Source: Endocalyx cinctus (lineage: Eukaryota > Ascomycota > Sordariomycetes > Amphisphaeriales > Apiosporaceae). From it: a DNA stretch of 64,000 nucleotides. Below the pieces are notes generated by a model. It was not told the DNA's origin and ran no database searches. It saw nothing but the letters and a program-made list of their open reading frames with translations. Both the position numbers and the translations under genes were made by a program. This document shows positions 50,868-62,657 of the stretch, one piece after another. Location of the stretch: the NCBI GenBank assembly GCA_001600455.1, contig BCKC01000002.1, positions 3,796,171 through 3,860,170 on the forward strand, written 5' to 3'. Every line of letters begins with the position of its first letter. Position 1 is the first letter of the stretch.

Positions 50868-53800
50868 ACCGATAGAGAGAGCTACGCCAATGACGTGAAT
50901 TCTGACGTTGCCAATCACATAAAAAGAGCGTTGCATGACCTTTAGATATGCCGTGGATCTAGCATCATACAAGCTTTTTTTCTTCGACATCATACCTTCC
51001 TAACACATGCTGTTTCCCTTTGACAGATACAATACTACCTACGTTGGGAAACCCGAACAAATTTAGGATGCGTATCCCGACAGTGTGGTTGAAGTTTATG
51101 ACTCAGTAGATCTGTACCGAATAGATATGCCCCCACTACACGACGCATCTTAGCTGTCGATAGTCCAGACTGAAAAGATTTCCGGGTCTGGTATGCCAGG
51201 CCAGCAAGCGACCTTCCTTAAGCCTTACAGACGCATCATACATTATCAGATGTCGCGTCCATCAGATTTAACGCGGAAGGTCTCAGAGAAAGATCCTTGA
51301 GCGGTCCGGCATCAGCCCCAGAAGATCGGCATCGGTGAGCATAAGAGTAAGGCTACAAAGGTAAGGTCTAAGTCGTGTAACTACGCTAGGCACGTCATGT
51401 CACCCGTCACCGGGCACCGGTGGATTTCATGTCTCTCGTCGAGCCTCTTCCGAAGAAGGAAAAAAAAAAGTGCCGCCAGGCCAGGCTCTACCGACCTGCC
51501 TGCCTACCTCGCAGCTGATGCCTGCCTTGCCCTACCTTGACAGCCTGTCAGGCCTACGTAATCTCTACGCCTTAAGCGAATGGCGCAATCCAGTACCGCG
51601 ATGAGATAACGAAATGCCCGCCGCAAGGACCGTATGTCTTACCTGGTCATCAAAGCCTTGGGGCGGTTTTTACGGAATAATGCAGATGCGGAGGCCCTTC
51701 TTTTTTCTTTTTCTATACTGTTACTTCCACGAATAACTACGAGTAACATAAGAACAGCGGTTTTCAGAAGAGGCAAAGATTGAAGGAATGAGAAAATCAA
51801 GACTTCCTTCTCCAGCTTACTAATGCGCTTCGGTCATCGTTACCACTACGGACCGGGTTCTACACGCAGGCGTCGTAAAGGAAGAGGACACAAGGCCTAG
51901 TGCGAAGTTACATGCACACAAAAACGAGAGAGGTAAAACGCGAACAACACAGAGAGAGCAAAAGCACAAGTCCGAAACTGTCATGCTATCAAAACGTAAC
52001 AGTAACATGGGTTATCATCCTAGGTTTTTTTTCTCTTTCTTTGTTTCGCTTTCCCTATATCCTTCCGGTTTCCCTTCTTCTTTCACGCTTAGGAAATTGG
52101 TTTCCAAATAATAGATTACTTACGATCGGAAATCGGATCCGAATATACTTTATGTATCACTATCACCTTACCAGCCAAGAAAAAAAAAACACAATTACCG
52201 TGACCTAGCATATTCTAACTTTGAAATCACTAATGCACTCTTACCAGTGCCGACAGATAGGAAAAATTTAATGTGTATGTATGTAGGTTTGTATGCATGC
52301 ACGGTTGACGAGCGACTTTTTTGTTTTTGTTTTGTGTTCTTGTCTGAGTAGGTAACATTCTTTGAGGTATGTGTAATTCAAGATGCGGAACCGGGTAACA
52401 AGCAGTATGGGCAGGGGTCAGCTGGTGCACCGAAATTACTAAAATGGTGGAGGGAATCTGTGTTTCAAGTAGTAAGCGAGGCTCTTTCTCTCTCTTCTCT
52501 CCCTCACCCTTCGCGTTTATCGCCATCATCGTTTTATATGCCGACTATCTCAAAGGGCCAAACACTAATAACTTCGGGTTAGAGGAGAATATGACTTGGA
52601 GAAAGAAAGACGACCCCAAAATTGCGGTGCGTTGCCTTTTAACTTGGTGAGGTAAGACGGTCCCGTTGGACCGGGCAAGCATAAGCAGAAGCGACGTCGG
52701 TACCGAAAATGAGAGGGGATGGTAAACTGGTCAAGGCAAAGGACAACACAGTAAATCCAATTCCTTTCTCAAAGGGTGTAGATATGATGCTGCTTTTCTT
52801 CGCATATAAGAGTTCCGTAGAGAGAAGACCTACACATGCATGAACGTGCGTAAATTACAACATAATACATGCATCTACCCTATAAGGAACCCAATGAGGA
52901 AACCGGCGCGGTCTGCTCACGCCACGGGTTGGAAATATATGGTATTGTTGGGAATATCTCTTGTCTCGAGCGCGTTGTCTACACCGACTGTTTACTCTTA
53001 ACCCTGCCTTTAACAAAACAACCTTAAGTCAACCAACACACCGTAGATAGGGAGGGGCGGGGAGAAGATTTTAGGTCACCATCGCGAGATCTACTTTATT
53101 CCTATTCCAAATCTATGAATAAAAAGATGACAGCGGATACGAGATCAACCTCGGCGAGCGGCCCCTCCACTACAGCTCCGAGAGTTTGGTAGGGAGGGGT
53201 GTGGTGCAAAGACGGTAAGCTTATAGTCTGCGGTCGATCTCTGTCATACATTCTCTGCATCGCATATTTGTGAGATGGCGGATGAGTTACCCGGTTTCTA
53301 CGTAAGACGCCGTTCCAAACTATCGAATGGTTTTCTTATCCCATAAAAAGTTGTATCCCCTTCCTCGAGACGGCGCGAAAAACGATCTGATAAGAGAGAC
53401 TGCAGATGGAAGGAGGTTTGAAGAATGAGGGTTTCCTTTTTCTGCAAGTTGAGTTTCTGCGAGAAATCGTACGATCGATATCAAAAAATAAAAATAAAGT
53501 GTCTTTATAGGTATGGATCCAATAGAAAAGGTTCGATACCCACGTCATAGCTATAGGACATCTTCAATATAAGTTGTATTGAATGGACGGGTAACTAATT
53601 GAGCGCTTCGTCGGTGTGGTGGTGTCCATGAGCAGATTGTGCTCAGTGCCTAGACTAGCCGTGCCCACGTGATACAAGCAACGAACAGAAACCATGTTGA
53701 GGTCGACTTCCGCAGACCTCATACTAAGTCGACCGACTGAGAACAAAGATTCGGAGTCCAGTATGGGTGGCATGCGGGAACGAGACTATGAATTGTGTTT

Positions 53801-54328
53801 ATGTCCATGTTGCTCGAAGTTGTAGTAAGGGATGAAGATAGACATTTCCATATGTAAACCAAACAATATATTCTTTCGGATAACTTCAGACACGTCATTA
53901 TGGCGATTATGGATGAGCCTGTGGTACTGTCTGACGATATTTTAGCAGTTATAGAAAACTACCCACTGTGAACACTCTCCTCCGAGAAAACATCTTATAC
54001 CGAGCCATCCTAGTTAGTAAACGGAAGTAAAGTTTTAACCTAGTTTAATTAATGTCCCTTTATTTTCATGAGAGGAACTGTACCCCACGGTCGGGACATC
54101 GTCTTCAACGGCATAATAACGGCTACATTTATACGTAAAGTTCCTAATGTAGGCGAAAACCTCGCCCCTGAGCGTCAAATCTTACGTGATATCCCCATGA
54201 CTACGAATACATGAGCAATGTATGTATATACTATTAATTTCATTGATCATTAGATATATACGTGTATGAATCTATCTCGATGCTATAACTAGATACTCCG
54301 ACCACCCCCCAGAATCTACCACCCTTAT

Positions 54329-56905
54329 CTACCCTTTCTTGTCCTTAGACAGAGGTTCCATCCCAAATATATTCTCGGGCCGTATAGCGTTCCCATCGGC
54401 ATCCGAGGGCACCTCGCCGAAGAGGAAGGCCGTGCGCTCGCGATTCGCGTTGGCCGACGGTCTCTTACGGTGCGTCTCTCCCGACGAGGAGGACGACGGT
54501 TTCTTGAAGATGGAGGGATGGGACGAGGAAGAGCCCTCGGACTCGGAAAACATGGACGACGAAGAGGGGCGGTGGTGAGGCGATGATGACACGGCGGCGT
54601 CCGGCTCCAGCATCCAGGAGAACGAGGACTGGGCCAGAGACGACCGCGTGGGAATCGGTGGGTCGGGTCGGGTCTTTACTTGGACAGGTGCCGGTGTGGC
54701 AATACCTAGCGGATCCGATTCCATAATTGTATTTGAATCCTGCGGCTCTGGCTTTTGCTCAGACGGTAAATCCGTGGGGGTTGCGGTTGATTCATCAGTG
54801 GGTGTCGGAACCTCTTCCGGGTTAGGAGAGTCTATCGCCATGGGTGTATTGATGACCATAGCTGCGACCGCATCCGTAAGTTTTGCAGAATCACTCATTA
54901 CGGGGTCCTCGGCTTTAGTAGTCGGGTTTTCCTCTTCTGGTAGCGCGAGGGTAGAATCCTCAAGATAAATCTTAACGAATTGAATCCTTGCCGCGGCGAT
55001 TTCCAACTCGTCTCTGCTCTTTTCTTTATCCTCAAGATCAGAAGACGCAACGTTTTTCAGACTCGATATCGTTTCATCGAGCATAGTAGCTAGTCGTTTA
55101 TTCCTCCGATCCATCATATTTACTGCTCGTAATGCGGTATTCGGGCCTGGCTCTGAGAAGAGATCTCTAGTCGGCTTCATAGAGCTCCTAGCCTCTTGGA
55201 CGTTCCGGCGGATTTCTAGCATGGCGTCACGCACAGCTTGGTTAATTCCAAGTTTCTCTCCCCTTTCAAGAACTCCCTTGGCACCTTGAAATAACGCTTC
55301 CATGCCTCCCGCCTGCGGTCTAAAACGAGATGGTGATAACGGCGACCTCGTACCGGCAACCTTGCGCCTCATGGTCGGACTGGACGCTCTAGGTGTGGTT
55401 GGTCTTGAGCCTGATGTAGGTGAAACAGGTGATTTGCCCGTATATTTCATAATGAGTTCGGCGCCTCCGTCCGAGTCGAGATGATCACGTAAGTAAACCG
55501 CATCGTCAACAAAAGAATGAGGTCCATGAGGCATATTTGGAGGTGGGTATTTCAGCAATAACTGCAAAGCAAAGGTGTAATCCGCTTGTAATACTATTTT
55601 CCTATGTCAGCTTAAAAGAGTATCAGAGTGATGTAATATGTAATCTCACATTCCCATCGAATCCTAATTAACATCGCCGTGCATATTATGTCTATCAGTT
55701 GAAAAGATGGATCGACTGAGAAGAGAGTATCCCATAGTATAAGCATCTGTTCAAAAGGAAATTCACGGCTAAACAAGAGACGAATCCAGCGTCTATGATG
55801 AAAACAATAAGATGTCAGTAACTATGGTATAAGTATTGGAACGGCCGAATATACGCACATCAGAAAAACTTGGGGTAGGATTTCAATATCCCTTAGATGA
55901 TTTGATAGTTCTGGATCGACTTTCTGAAGGCAGACTTCGTGTATGTATTGGCTCTTCTCTACAATCAATGAAGTTTGAGGTCTTCGACTAGATGGCGTGG
56001 CCCCGTTATTCGGATTTGAGTCGTCAACTTCATAGAAGGGTTTCGCACAGTCCATTACCTTGGAAAACAGTGCGAAAGCATCATGTTCTATGAAAGAAGC
56101 GTCCAGCATTTCTACCATCCTCAAGTCTGCGGGGACGTCGGAGGCAGCATCAGCGGGGTCAATAGCATCTTGGTCTATGATATAGACGATAGGAGCAAGA
56201 AGCTCATGCATGCCTTGACGGTAACCGCCGACGTCGGGATTGAGTTTGCAATAAATAAACAAAACATCTAGAATGAGGGTCTGGATGTGTGGTAGGTGGT
56301 AAAAAGGTTCATCAGGTAAACGCTCGACATCTTGAAGTATCTCGGCTCTAAGAAGTTGATCGTGTCGAACGGTATTCCATGGTGACTTTTATAAGTTAGT
56401 TGATATAAAACCCCGAGTATATTACCCCGGATGAGACTCACATCAGCGTCATCCGCCAAGGGATCGGAGTTTCCAGCGGTCAGGTACTCGGGATGCTTAA
56501 TGTATTTTAAGAAGTGATCCCTTAGTGAAGAATACGTGCTTCTTGATTCTAACAGAGCTTGAGACCAATTCGTAATTCTGCCTGACTGGCTTAACAGGAA
56601 AGCCTAAGTTCTTGATATTAACATTTCGCCCTCTCTGATGAGTATCATGATGATAAGGTCACATGATATCATGAGACATGCGTATCCTTCTTACCTTCCA
56701 ACAAATGGACCTACATCCGGTAAGGCAGGGACTATTAGGTCCATTATGCTTGACGGCTTGTTGTAGATCTTGCAGACTGGAACTGAACTTGAGTGTCTCT
56801 TCCCATCGTGCACTGAAAGAGTTAGTATTAGTGAATAAAAGCTACCTAGGTAACTGAGGAGTAATCAGATAAGCACGCTTACGTTGACTCCACTAAAGAT
56901 CTCAT
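54329..56905 (-). CDS. TBC-domain Rab GTPase-activating protein, TBC1D5-like
   Basis: TBC proteins switch off Rab GTPases; TBC1D5 acts on Rab7 in endosome/retromer and autophagy traffic. Six exons on the minus strand, 56905-56883, 56812-56695, 56603-56442, 56385-55859, 55792-55650 and 55593-54329, give 745 aa with every phase closing. The first exon is only 23 nt (MRSLVEST). The TBC domain begins ARWEETLKFSSSL and has RSICWK, a signature of this subfamily. The arginine finger is Ile117-x-x-Asp120-x-x-Arg123 in EILQDVERL. The glutamine finger is Tyr156-Arg-Gln158 in GGYRQGMHELLAPI. Later come RWIRLLFSREFPFEQMLILW and DTLFSVDP. Both catalytic fingers are present, so GAP activity is expected. 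After about residue 360 the protein is Ser/Pro-rich and disordered, with one helical block (EAARSSMKP to LDETISSLKN region). The C-terminus is PLSKDKKG. Confidence 0.93.
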
Positions 56906-57340
56906 GCTGATAGGTATAGAGAGTATAGAACGACATTAAAACTTAAAACCATCACATATATACTGTCGAGTTTTCAACACATGGGGAAAATACGAGTCAA
57001 TTCAGGAGAGGTTGAGAACCTGTTGTAGATGAGATGACTACTGGATCTACAGTACGCTTAGCCAGCACCGTGTTCAGGTGAGATCCCCACTAAACCGTGA
57101 TGCCCCACTTTATATATCGTCGGTGAGCTATGACCATATATCCTTAATCCTAACCCTAACCCTGAACCAAAACTAAAACCTAAGACGACGACAAAAAAGC
57201 AACAACAAGAGGAAAGAGAAAGAAAGAAATCGCTATGCATTACCCCATATAATCCCAACTCTAAGCATGTGTTTGTGTGTATATTGATAACTCCATGTAA
57301 AATCATTTGCCCCTATCCATTTCCAGCGTTCCAATTCTCA
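56906..57340. other. Intergenic between TBC gene promoter and DUF3425 gene 3' end
   Basis: No gene is seen. It contains the promoter of the TBC gene, a telomere-like CCTAACCCTAACCCT tract at 57149-57163, and an A/G-rich run on the plus strand at 57190-57230. Confidence 0.5.
57149..57163. repeat. Short interstitial telomere-like tract
   Basis: CCTAACCCTAACCCT is two and a half copies of the fungal telomere unit (TTAGGG on the other strand). It is followed by degenerate CTGAACC and CTAAAACC. Confidence 0.7.
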
Positions 57341-58533
57341 TCAAGACAAGTCAAAATACACAGGCTGTTCGCCTCTCTGAGTACGCCACATATTGGTGAT
57401 TTCGAGGACGCGCCAGCAGCCCTTGAAAAGCCAGGGGTACTTGCGGATGAAGCCCGGGCTGATCTCCCAGCCCTCGGGACACCAAGGGTCGGACCAGGCG
57501 TAAGGGCCGCTGTACTCCTCGGACCAGATGCCCCTGCGGATGCCGCCGGTGCTGTCGTGGGCGAGCTGGACGCGCATCTCCTCGGTGAGGGCGCCGTCCC
57601 GCCAGGCCCGGATGGCGTTGTCGCGCATCTGCGGGTCCGGCATCAGGTCGATCCACCGCTCGTGCGGCACCGTCATCTGTAGCTCCGTCTCCCGGAAGCA
57701 CTCTGGTACCTGCCGGTCCTTCGACCCCGGCTCTGGCAAGGGCGCGTGGGGGAAGAGCGGCGGCCGCCCTAGGGGCGTCATGATCGCGTCGTTCCAGCTG
57801 TCGATGACGGCCATGTTTGTGCAGAGGCCGCGGTAGGTGTTGTATTGCACCAGCGGCGTCAGTACCTCCATCGACGGTGTTATCTGTTCGGGTATCTGCA
57901 TGCCGTGATTATACAAACATTCGAGCCATTGTTCCTCCGTCGCCGAGAGTTTGTGGTTCGGAGTCGCCATTGATGTTTGCGGTGATGTTATTGCGGACGA
58001 TGATGGTCCGGCTGTAGCAGGTTCTTGTTGTTCGTCATGAGAACGGGCGTCAGGAGGGCAGGACCTTATCGGCCGCTTTTTTTCTCTGGCTAGTCGAGGC
58101 TGTTGAAGTTCATGGCTCTCACTACCGGAATCTGTTGCAGGCGTTGAATCTCTCGACCTGCTTGATTTTGAATCTGAAGCTATGCCCTGTGCCAGCAGAG
58201 CTTTCCGTCTCCCTACATGTCGTTGAATCAATAGTCTGAACTTGAGAATAACAGAAAAAAAAAGGAGACAGGCAACTAACGATGAGCCCGAACGTTCAGC
58301 CGATTTTGAAGTTTTCGCCTCGCTTTAGCATCTTTAAGACCGGTCCAGTCTTCTTCTGGTCCAAGAGCCTAACGAATAAGTATGTTAGTTTTGTGCTACT
58401 GCAGTATTCAATTGGCTTACAGGCAGGTTGGGTGGTGTTAGTGCATACAACCTTGCCACGGGATAAGATACTTCACGTGGCGGCCGCATCGAGGTAACAA
58501 CAACTTTAAACATACCTCAGCAAGATCAGGCAT
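57341..58533 (-). CDS. bZIP-like transcription factor with DUF3425 domain
   Basis: Three exons on the minus strand, 58533-58516, 58281-58368 and 57341-58212, give 325 aa. The first exon has six codons (MPDLAE). The second carries ALGPEEDWTGLKDAKARRKL and then QNRLNVRAH. Taking the acceptor at 58213 (ATGTAG) joins it to RRRKALLAQG. The nearer acceptor TTCAG would hit a stop, so this splice is well supported. The basic region RRKLQNRLNVRAHRRRK is typical of fungal bZIP proteins of the DUF3425 group, but no leucine heptads follow; a Ser/Arg-rich linker does. Residues about 100-320 form DUF3425, with LYNHGMQIPEQITPS, VQYNTYRG, HERWIDLMPDPQMRDN and YAWSDPWCPEGWEISPGFIR. It probably binds DNA in the nucleus; targets are unknown. 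The second half of exon 3 is GC-rich. Confidence 0.9.
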
Positions 58534-59429
58534 CGTATACAGAAAATATAACTTAGAAAAAAAATAAATTCACTGAATTGGTGAGAAATGTGATATGCCT
58601 TCCTACTTTTCTTCTTTTCTTTTGGTCCCTTTTGAGCGTTTTTCTTCTTCGTTGGGAGTAGGGGCTGAAATACTTATGACTTATTATATCCAAACCCTGA
58701 ACAGCCTGCAAAACGGAGGAGCGGGGGACGCTAAGCAGCGACCGAGACAGTCCAGACAGCTCAACACCCTGTGCCGCAAGTCATGCCAACGTCAACCCAC
58801 AAAAGGAAAACCCTGAGCCCCATGTCACATTCTCATGGGCACCCAGGCACCCAGGCAGCACTTTAAGATCCTGGGTTTTCTAATCTAGAAAGAAAATAGA
58901 AGAGAACTAGCGGCCGCGCTTAGTTCGAATCCTATCCTATCCATGATCTACGGGAAAACTAACGCCTCGAATGTATGTCATACTTCCTACCCCTTCCCCC
59001 CCCCCTTGAACTGCCTTTATTGGCTCGATGGTTCGACAGTGAGACTACGGGTCTCTCTACGCCCTACCGTGTTAATGAACACACCGGTCAATAGCGTGAA
59101 TAAATAATTACTCATCATTGCGATATTGCGCCATATTGATAACGAGAGAGAGAACGTGCGAGACTGTCCCGAGCCAAACTTTGAACTTGGGTGCAGAATC
59201 TCTATCCGACGGACGTTTCTAAACTCCTCACTACCCACTTAACCTAGGCATTTAGGTAATTATATATACACTATGTATACACTACAAACACTTACTATGG
59301 GCTATGGGCCACTTCTGCTATGTTGGTTATAGCGTCATAGGGCTGAGAAAACGGGTTGAATAGCATTCCCCTGGTAGCGGTATAGTACATTAAGAACTCA
59401 AGATACGCACACTTGCGTGAGCGGTTTAA

Positions 59430-59455
59430 TTTTTTTTTTTTTTTTTTTTTTTTTT
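59430..59455. repeat. Poly(T) homopolymer, 26 bases
   Basis: Twenty-six consecutive T in non-coding DNA, the longest homopolymer in the window. It could be the A-tail of an old retro-inserted minus-strand sequence, but no target-site duplication or body was recognised. Confidence 0.85.
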
Positions 59456-61421
59456 ACACTATACGTGAACATGTCAGAAGATTAAAATTAAACCTTCTCT
59501 CACAAAAAATCTTTAACGAAAACCCAAGATTGCTCTAGTTTACGAGTCCGCGTAAGACTCCCGGTATCTACACTCCCTGGTTTAATAACGATTCCATGTC
59601 TGATGTGACGTTAAACGCAATGTACTTCAATCGTCCATGCAGCAGCCCACGCAGTCCCATGTCAATATTAGCACACGACCTTGACTCCTGAAATATGTTA
59701 GTAAGAATAGTAACTACATCTACATAGTGCGTGCTAGCTTACAAGTAACAACACAAGGGGGAAGGGCTGTGAGGTGACTCCAGTCAAGATCTGTCTGCCA
59801 ATGGAATGGATGGGTACTTTTTAGAATGACAAGATTACGATGAAAATAGAATTTGATATTAATTATTCCTATAGATATACATGATGTACGTACTGTAATA
59901 GATATTACACTTACTTTGGTGAAAAGTCGGGACGGACGAAGCACGGACGATCGGAAAATTCCATCCTCTTGGGCTTGGATACAAGGATTCGTGAAATAAG
60001 CATCTGCACTACACTCATTCCGTACAAAAATGCTTACACGCTACAGTAAAGACCCGGAATATAACGTAAGGGTATATCACCTGGTTTAGCGTGGTGAAGT
60101 CTAATATATATAGATACCGGGTATCCCTCGGTACCTTCATACCGGTAGTTCAAAGTACACTGCACCATATGAAACCCCGGGGCGGTGTTGGGTTAGTTTA
60201 TCTCGTCCCCCTAGACGAGAATCAGGGTTCCCCAATGCGGATCGCCAACAGAATTACCTACGACGAGCTTGGTGGTCAGATTAATGTGTGTATATGTAGT
60301 AGTATATAGACTGGCCTTTGTTTTGTGGAGATCATGGCAATGCTTACAAAAGTACATTCTCCACTAAGAGAGGCACGTTGGGAGGCAGACGTTTATTTCA
60401 CCAAGTTTTACCAGCAATCGCGAATCAAAGAACATTCAAACCTTGGTACCATAATGTAAGGGGTTACATAATTAAGTAACCCATTCTAATTGTTGCCCTT
60501 AATAGGCATCTCAATGGATCGATGATAAAAAAACAAAAACAAAAAAACGACATACACTGTAAACACTGAGTAATTTATATCTTTTATGAAATGTGACGGG
60601 ATGGACCTGCCTGAGCGTTCTTAGCCGCCCGTTTTTTTTTTCTCCGCCGAGACGGAAAATACCTCCACTCGACAGTCTAATACACTATCTAGTGTATATT
60701 GAGGTCGCCGACTTAGCATAGCTTCAATATTGAGTATGTAGACTCTCCAGTGTATCCTTGTCCCAGCCGATTTTCGCTAATAGTCTCTCTATGAACCTTC
60801 CCAACAAGACCATGGCCACGACCTCCGTGGCATCATGGCTTGGTTATCGAGGGAATCTTGGATATGTTATGGAATCACGAGATATTCCTTCTCCCTAATA
60901 TAGATACCGCCAAGGTTTCGGTATCGGATTCGCGCATTTAACCAAATTTATCCCGAAAATATACTTGGGAAGGGAGAGAGGATACGGCCCGAAACAGGTC
61001 TCTCGTCTTTGCGTTATGCTTATAGGCTATGTTTATACTATGTAATGTACATTATTATGTCTCTGCTCCCGTACAGAGAAGTCGGAGCCATGGATCTTTC
61101 GACGGGGGCAGACACAGACTTCTACGCTACTGCAGGCGCAGGGGGCTGCCAAACCTTACAAACTGGAGAGGCACATGGGACGGCTAGGAAACCCGACATA
61201 TTGGTTTCTGGCTTTCCCCCTTTCAGTGGCTGATGACGTGAGGAGCTTGGTGATTACAGTGCACTTTCATGTTTATCGACACCAATTGCTTACTGATTTA
61301 TCCTCCGGCTGCCGCTGCTGCCGTTGCTGATGATTCGGCGATCACTTAGGTAACCTTTTCGATATCATTATAAGGCAGTTCGGACAAGCGTATATACTAC
61401 CTACGTCTCGGAGGGGAGTTA

Positions 61422-61492
61422 GGCTCGTAGACTCGTTAGTTTAGCAACGAGACTATACTGAGTTCGGAGATCGAACACTCGGCTACGAGGCC
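61422..61492. other. 71-nt two-armed, stem-closed inverted-repeat element (candidate structured RNA)
   Basis: The outer stem CTCGTAG (61424-61430) pairs with CTACGAG (61483-61489) over 7 bp and extends by two more G-C pairs past a bulge. Inside are two hairpins: CTCGTT/AACGAG (61432-61437 and 61446-61451, 8-base loop) and GTTCG/CGAAC (61462-61466 and 61472-61476, 5-base loop, extendable with GAG/CTC). The whole is tRNA-sized, but it lacks a third arm and no anticodon loop or proper A/B boxes can be placed. The element is symmetric enough to fold on either strand. Confidence 0.45.
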
Positions 61493-62657
61493 ACGTTCGC
61501 TTGTAATGCATTGCTGACATCTTAACTCCGGGGTGGGGTGGCGGGACGCTGAGCTTGTGAGAAATTCCCACTCACTAATCTCTTGGGAAGGGTATATGGA
61601 GTAGGTACTATGTAATGGTATGAGAAGCTTTTATTAGATAGAGTTGTTTGGATATTCACGTATGGGGCTTACGCGGGATGCCGTTTTCTGCCAATCCTTT
61701 TATCCCGTTAAAGTTGTCATGCGTCCCTGCTAGCGTACCGATTTTTCTGTTTATTACGTGTTCGCCAATAATCGATGAGAAGTTAGTTAGTTGATGTTGA
61801 ATAATCTACAACGTGGTTATTGTGGCTTGAAGAATTTAGGAGTCGTTTTTTTAGACAGCGTCTACTGCTTGCTAGGTGCCCCTGATCACCACGCCACCGT
61901 GGGATTCTATTAGATACAGGTAGTGTAAGCGCTTCCTTCTCTCTTAGGAAAATGAATATTTTTTCTCTCTTATTTCTTCTCAATGCTCATGACTAGTATA
62001 CGAGGTGTACGTGCCACCAGATGAATCGTGTATGGTCAGGTATAGAAAGATTCTTGGGATGGTGAGATTGCACTTCGCTGGTTGCTCAACATCACCACCA
62101 CCACCACCAAAAAAAAAAAAAAAAAAAACCGCACATATTTTCCGTCCTCGGCTTATAGGTGACATGAAGAATTACAAAGTTCCTCGAGATTGTTGCCATC
62201 AATTATAGTTTTAATGTAGTGGAATGTCATGAAATAGTTTTCATGCCAGTGAGGTTAAATCTGTGGGAACAATGTTGTTCCAAGCCCGTCTCTTTTGCAT
62301 CCATCCTCGGATTTGACCCATCTAAAGCCACAAATTTCATTATTGTGCGTTTTACGACGACAAATCAGTCGGAAAAAAAAAGAAAGAAAAAATCATTCAA
62401 CGAAGCAATTGATCAATATTGATTGATCAGAACTTTATCATCTTTTAAAGGAGTTGTAATCGCGTTTTTAAAATAAGTTTTGTTTTCCTCCTGAAGGGTT
62501 TCACTAAGGAGCGGTCTGTAAACCAACCCTGAAACATTATTCCGTCTAAAGTCACCGAGACAAAAAAAGATTTGGTGTGAAAACGCTCACAACAAGTCGG
62601 GATACGCTTGATAAAGGAATATAAAAGAAAGAATAACTAAAAAAAAAAAAAAAAGCA

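Larger units (their letters stand above)
42529..54328. other. 11.8-kb gene desert upstream of the phosphodiesterase
   Basis: I could not support any gene across this stretch. The left part (42.6-46.6 kb) is AT-rich and homopolymer-rich (A-runs at 43423-43470, a TTTC repeat at 45579-45604). The part from 49.3 to 53.5 kb has ordinary base composition, yet open frames are all short and lack motifs. One charged 36-codon segment on the minus strand (about 44597-44704) looks coding-like. Inverted repeats at 47254-47304 and 50806-50867 and a poly(C) at 50062-50078 are listed separately. TAGGTA/CCTAGG words recur near 44275, 44352, 45772 and 48050. The first kilobase beyond 42528 should hold the phosphodiesterase promoter. 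Confidence 0.55.
58534..62657. other. 4.1-kb gene-free stretch upstream of DUF3425 and DUF7704 genes
   Basis: No gene could be supported; open frames are short and without motifs. It holds promoters for the DUF3425 gene (minus) and the DUF7704 gene (plus), a T26 homopolymer at 59430-59455, an A-run after CACCACCACC at 62098-62127, and the multibranch inverted-repeat element at 61422-61492. A poly(A) of about 18 sits just upstream of the DUF7704 start. Confidence 0.5.

Noticed and set aside
53529..53542. AAGGTTCGATACCC resembles a tRNA T-loop
   Set aside because: The flanking bases do not pair and no cloverleaf can be drawn.
58230..58280. Short bZIP intron ending at TTCAG
   Set aside because: Gives CAC TAT TGA; the ATGTAG acceptor at 58213 restores the basic region.
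58929..58942. TTAGTTCGAATCCTAT resembles a tRNA B box
   Set aside because: No A box upstream, no pairing T-stem and no acceptor stem.
59430..59455. T26 as the tail of a retrotransposon or SINE
   Set aside because: No body, no internal promoter boxes and no target-site duplication seen.
61422..61492. Calling the multibranch element a tRNA gene
   Set aside because: Only two arms, no anticodon arm and no proper A/B boxes; kept as a structured element of unknown type.
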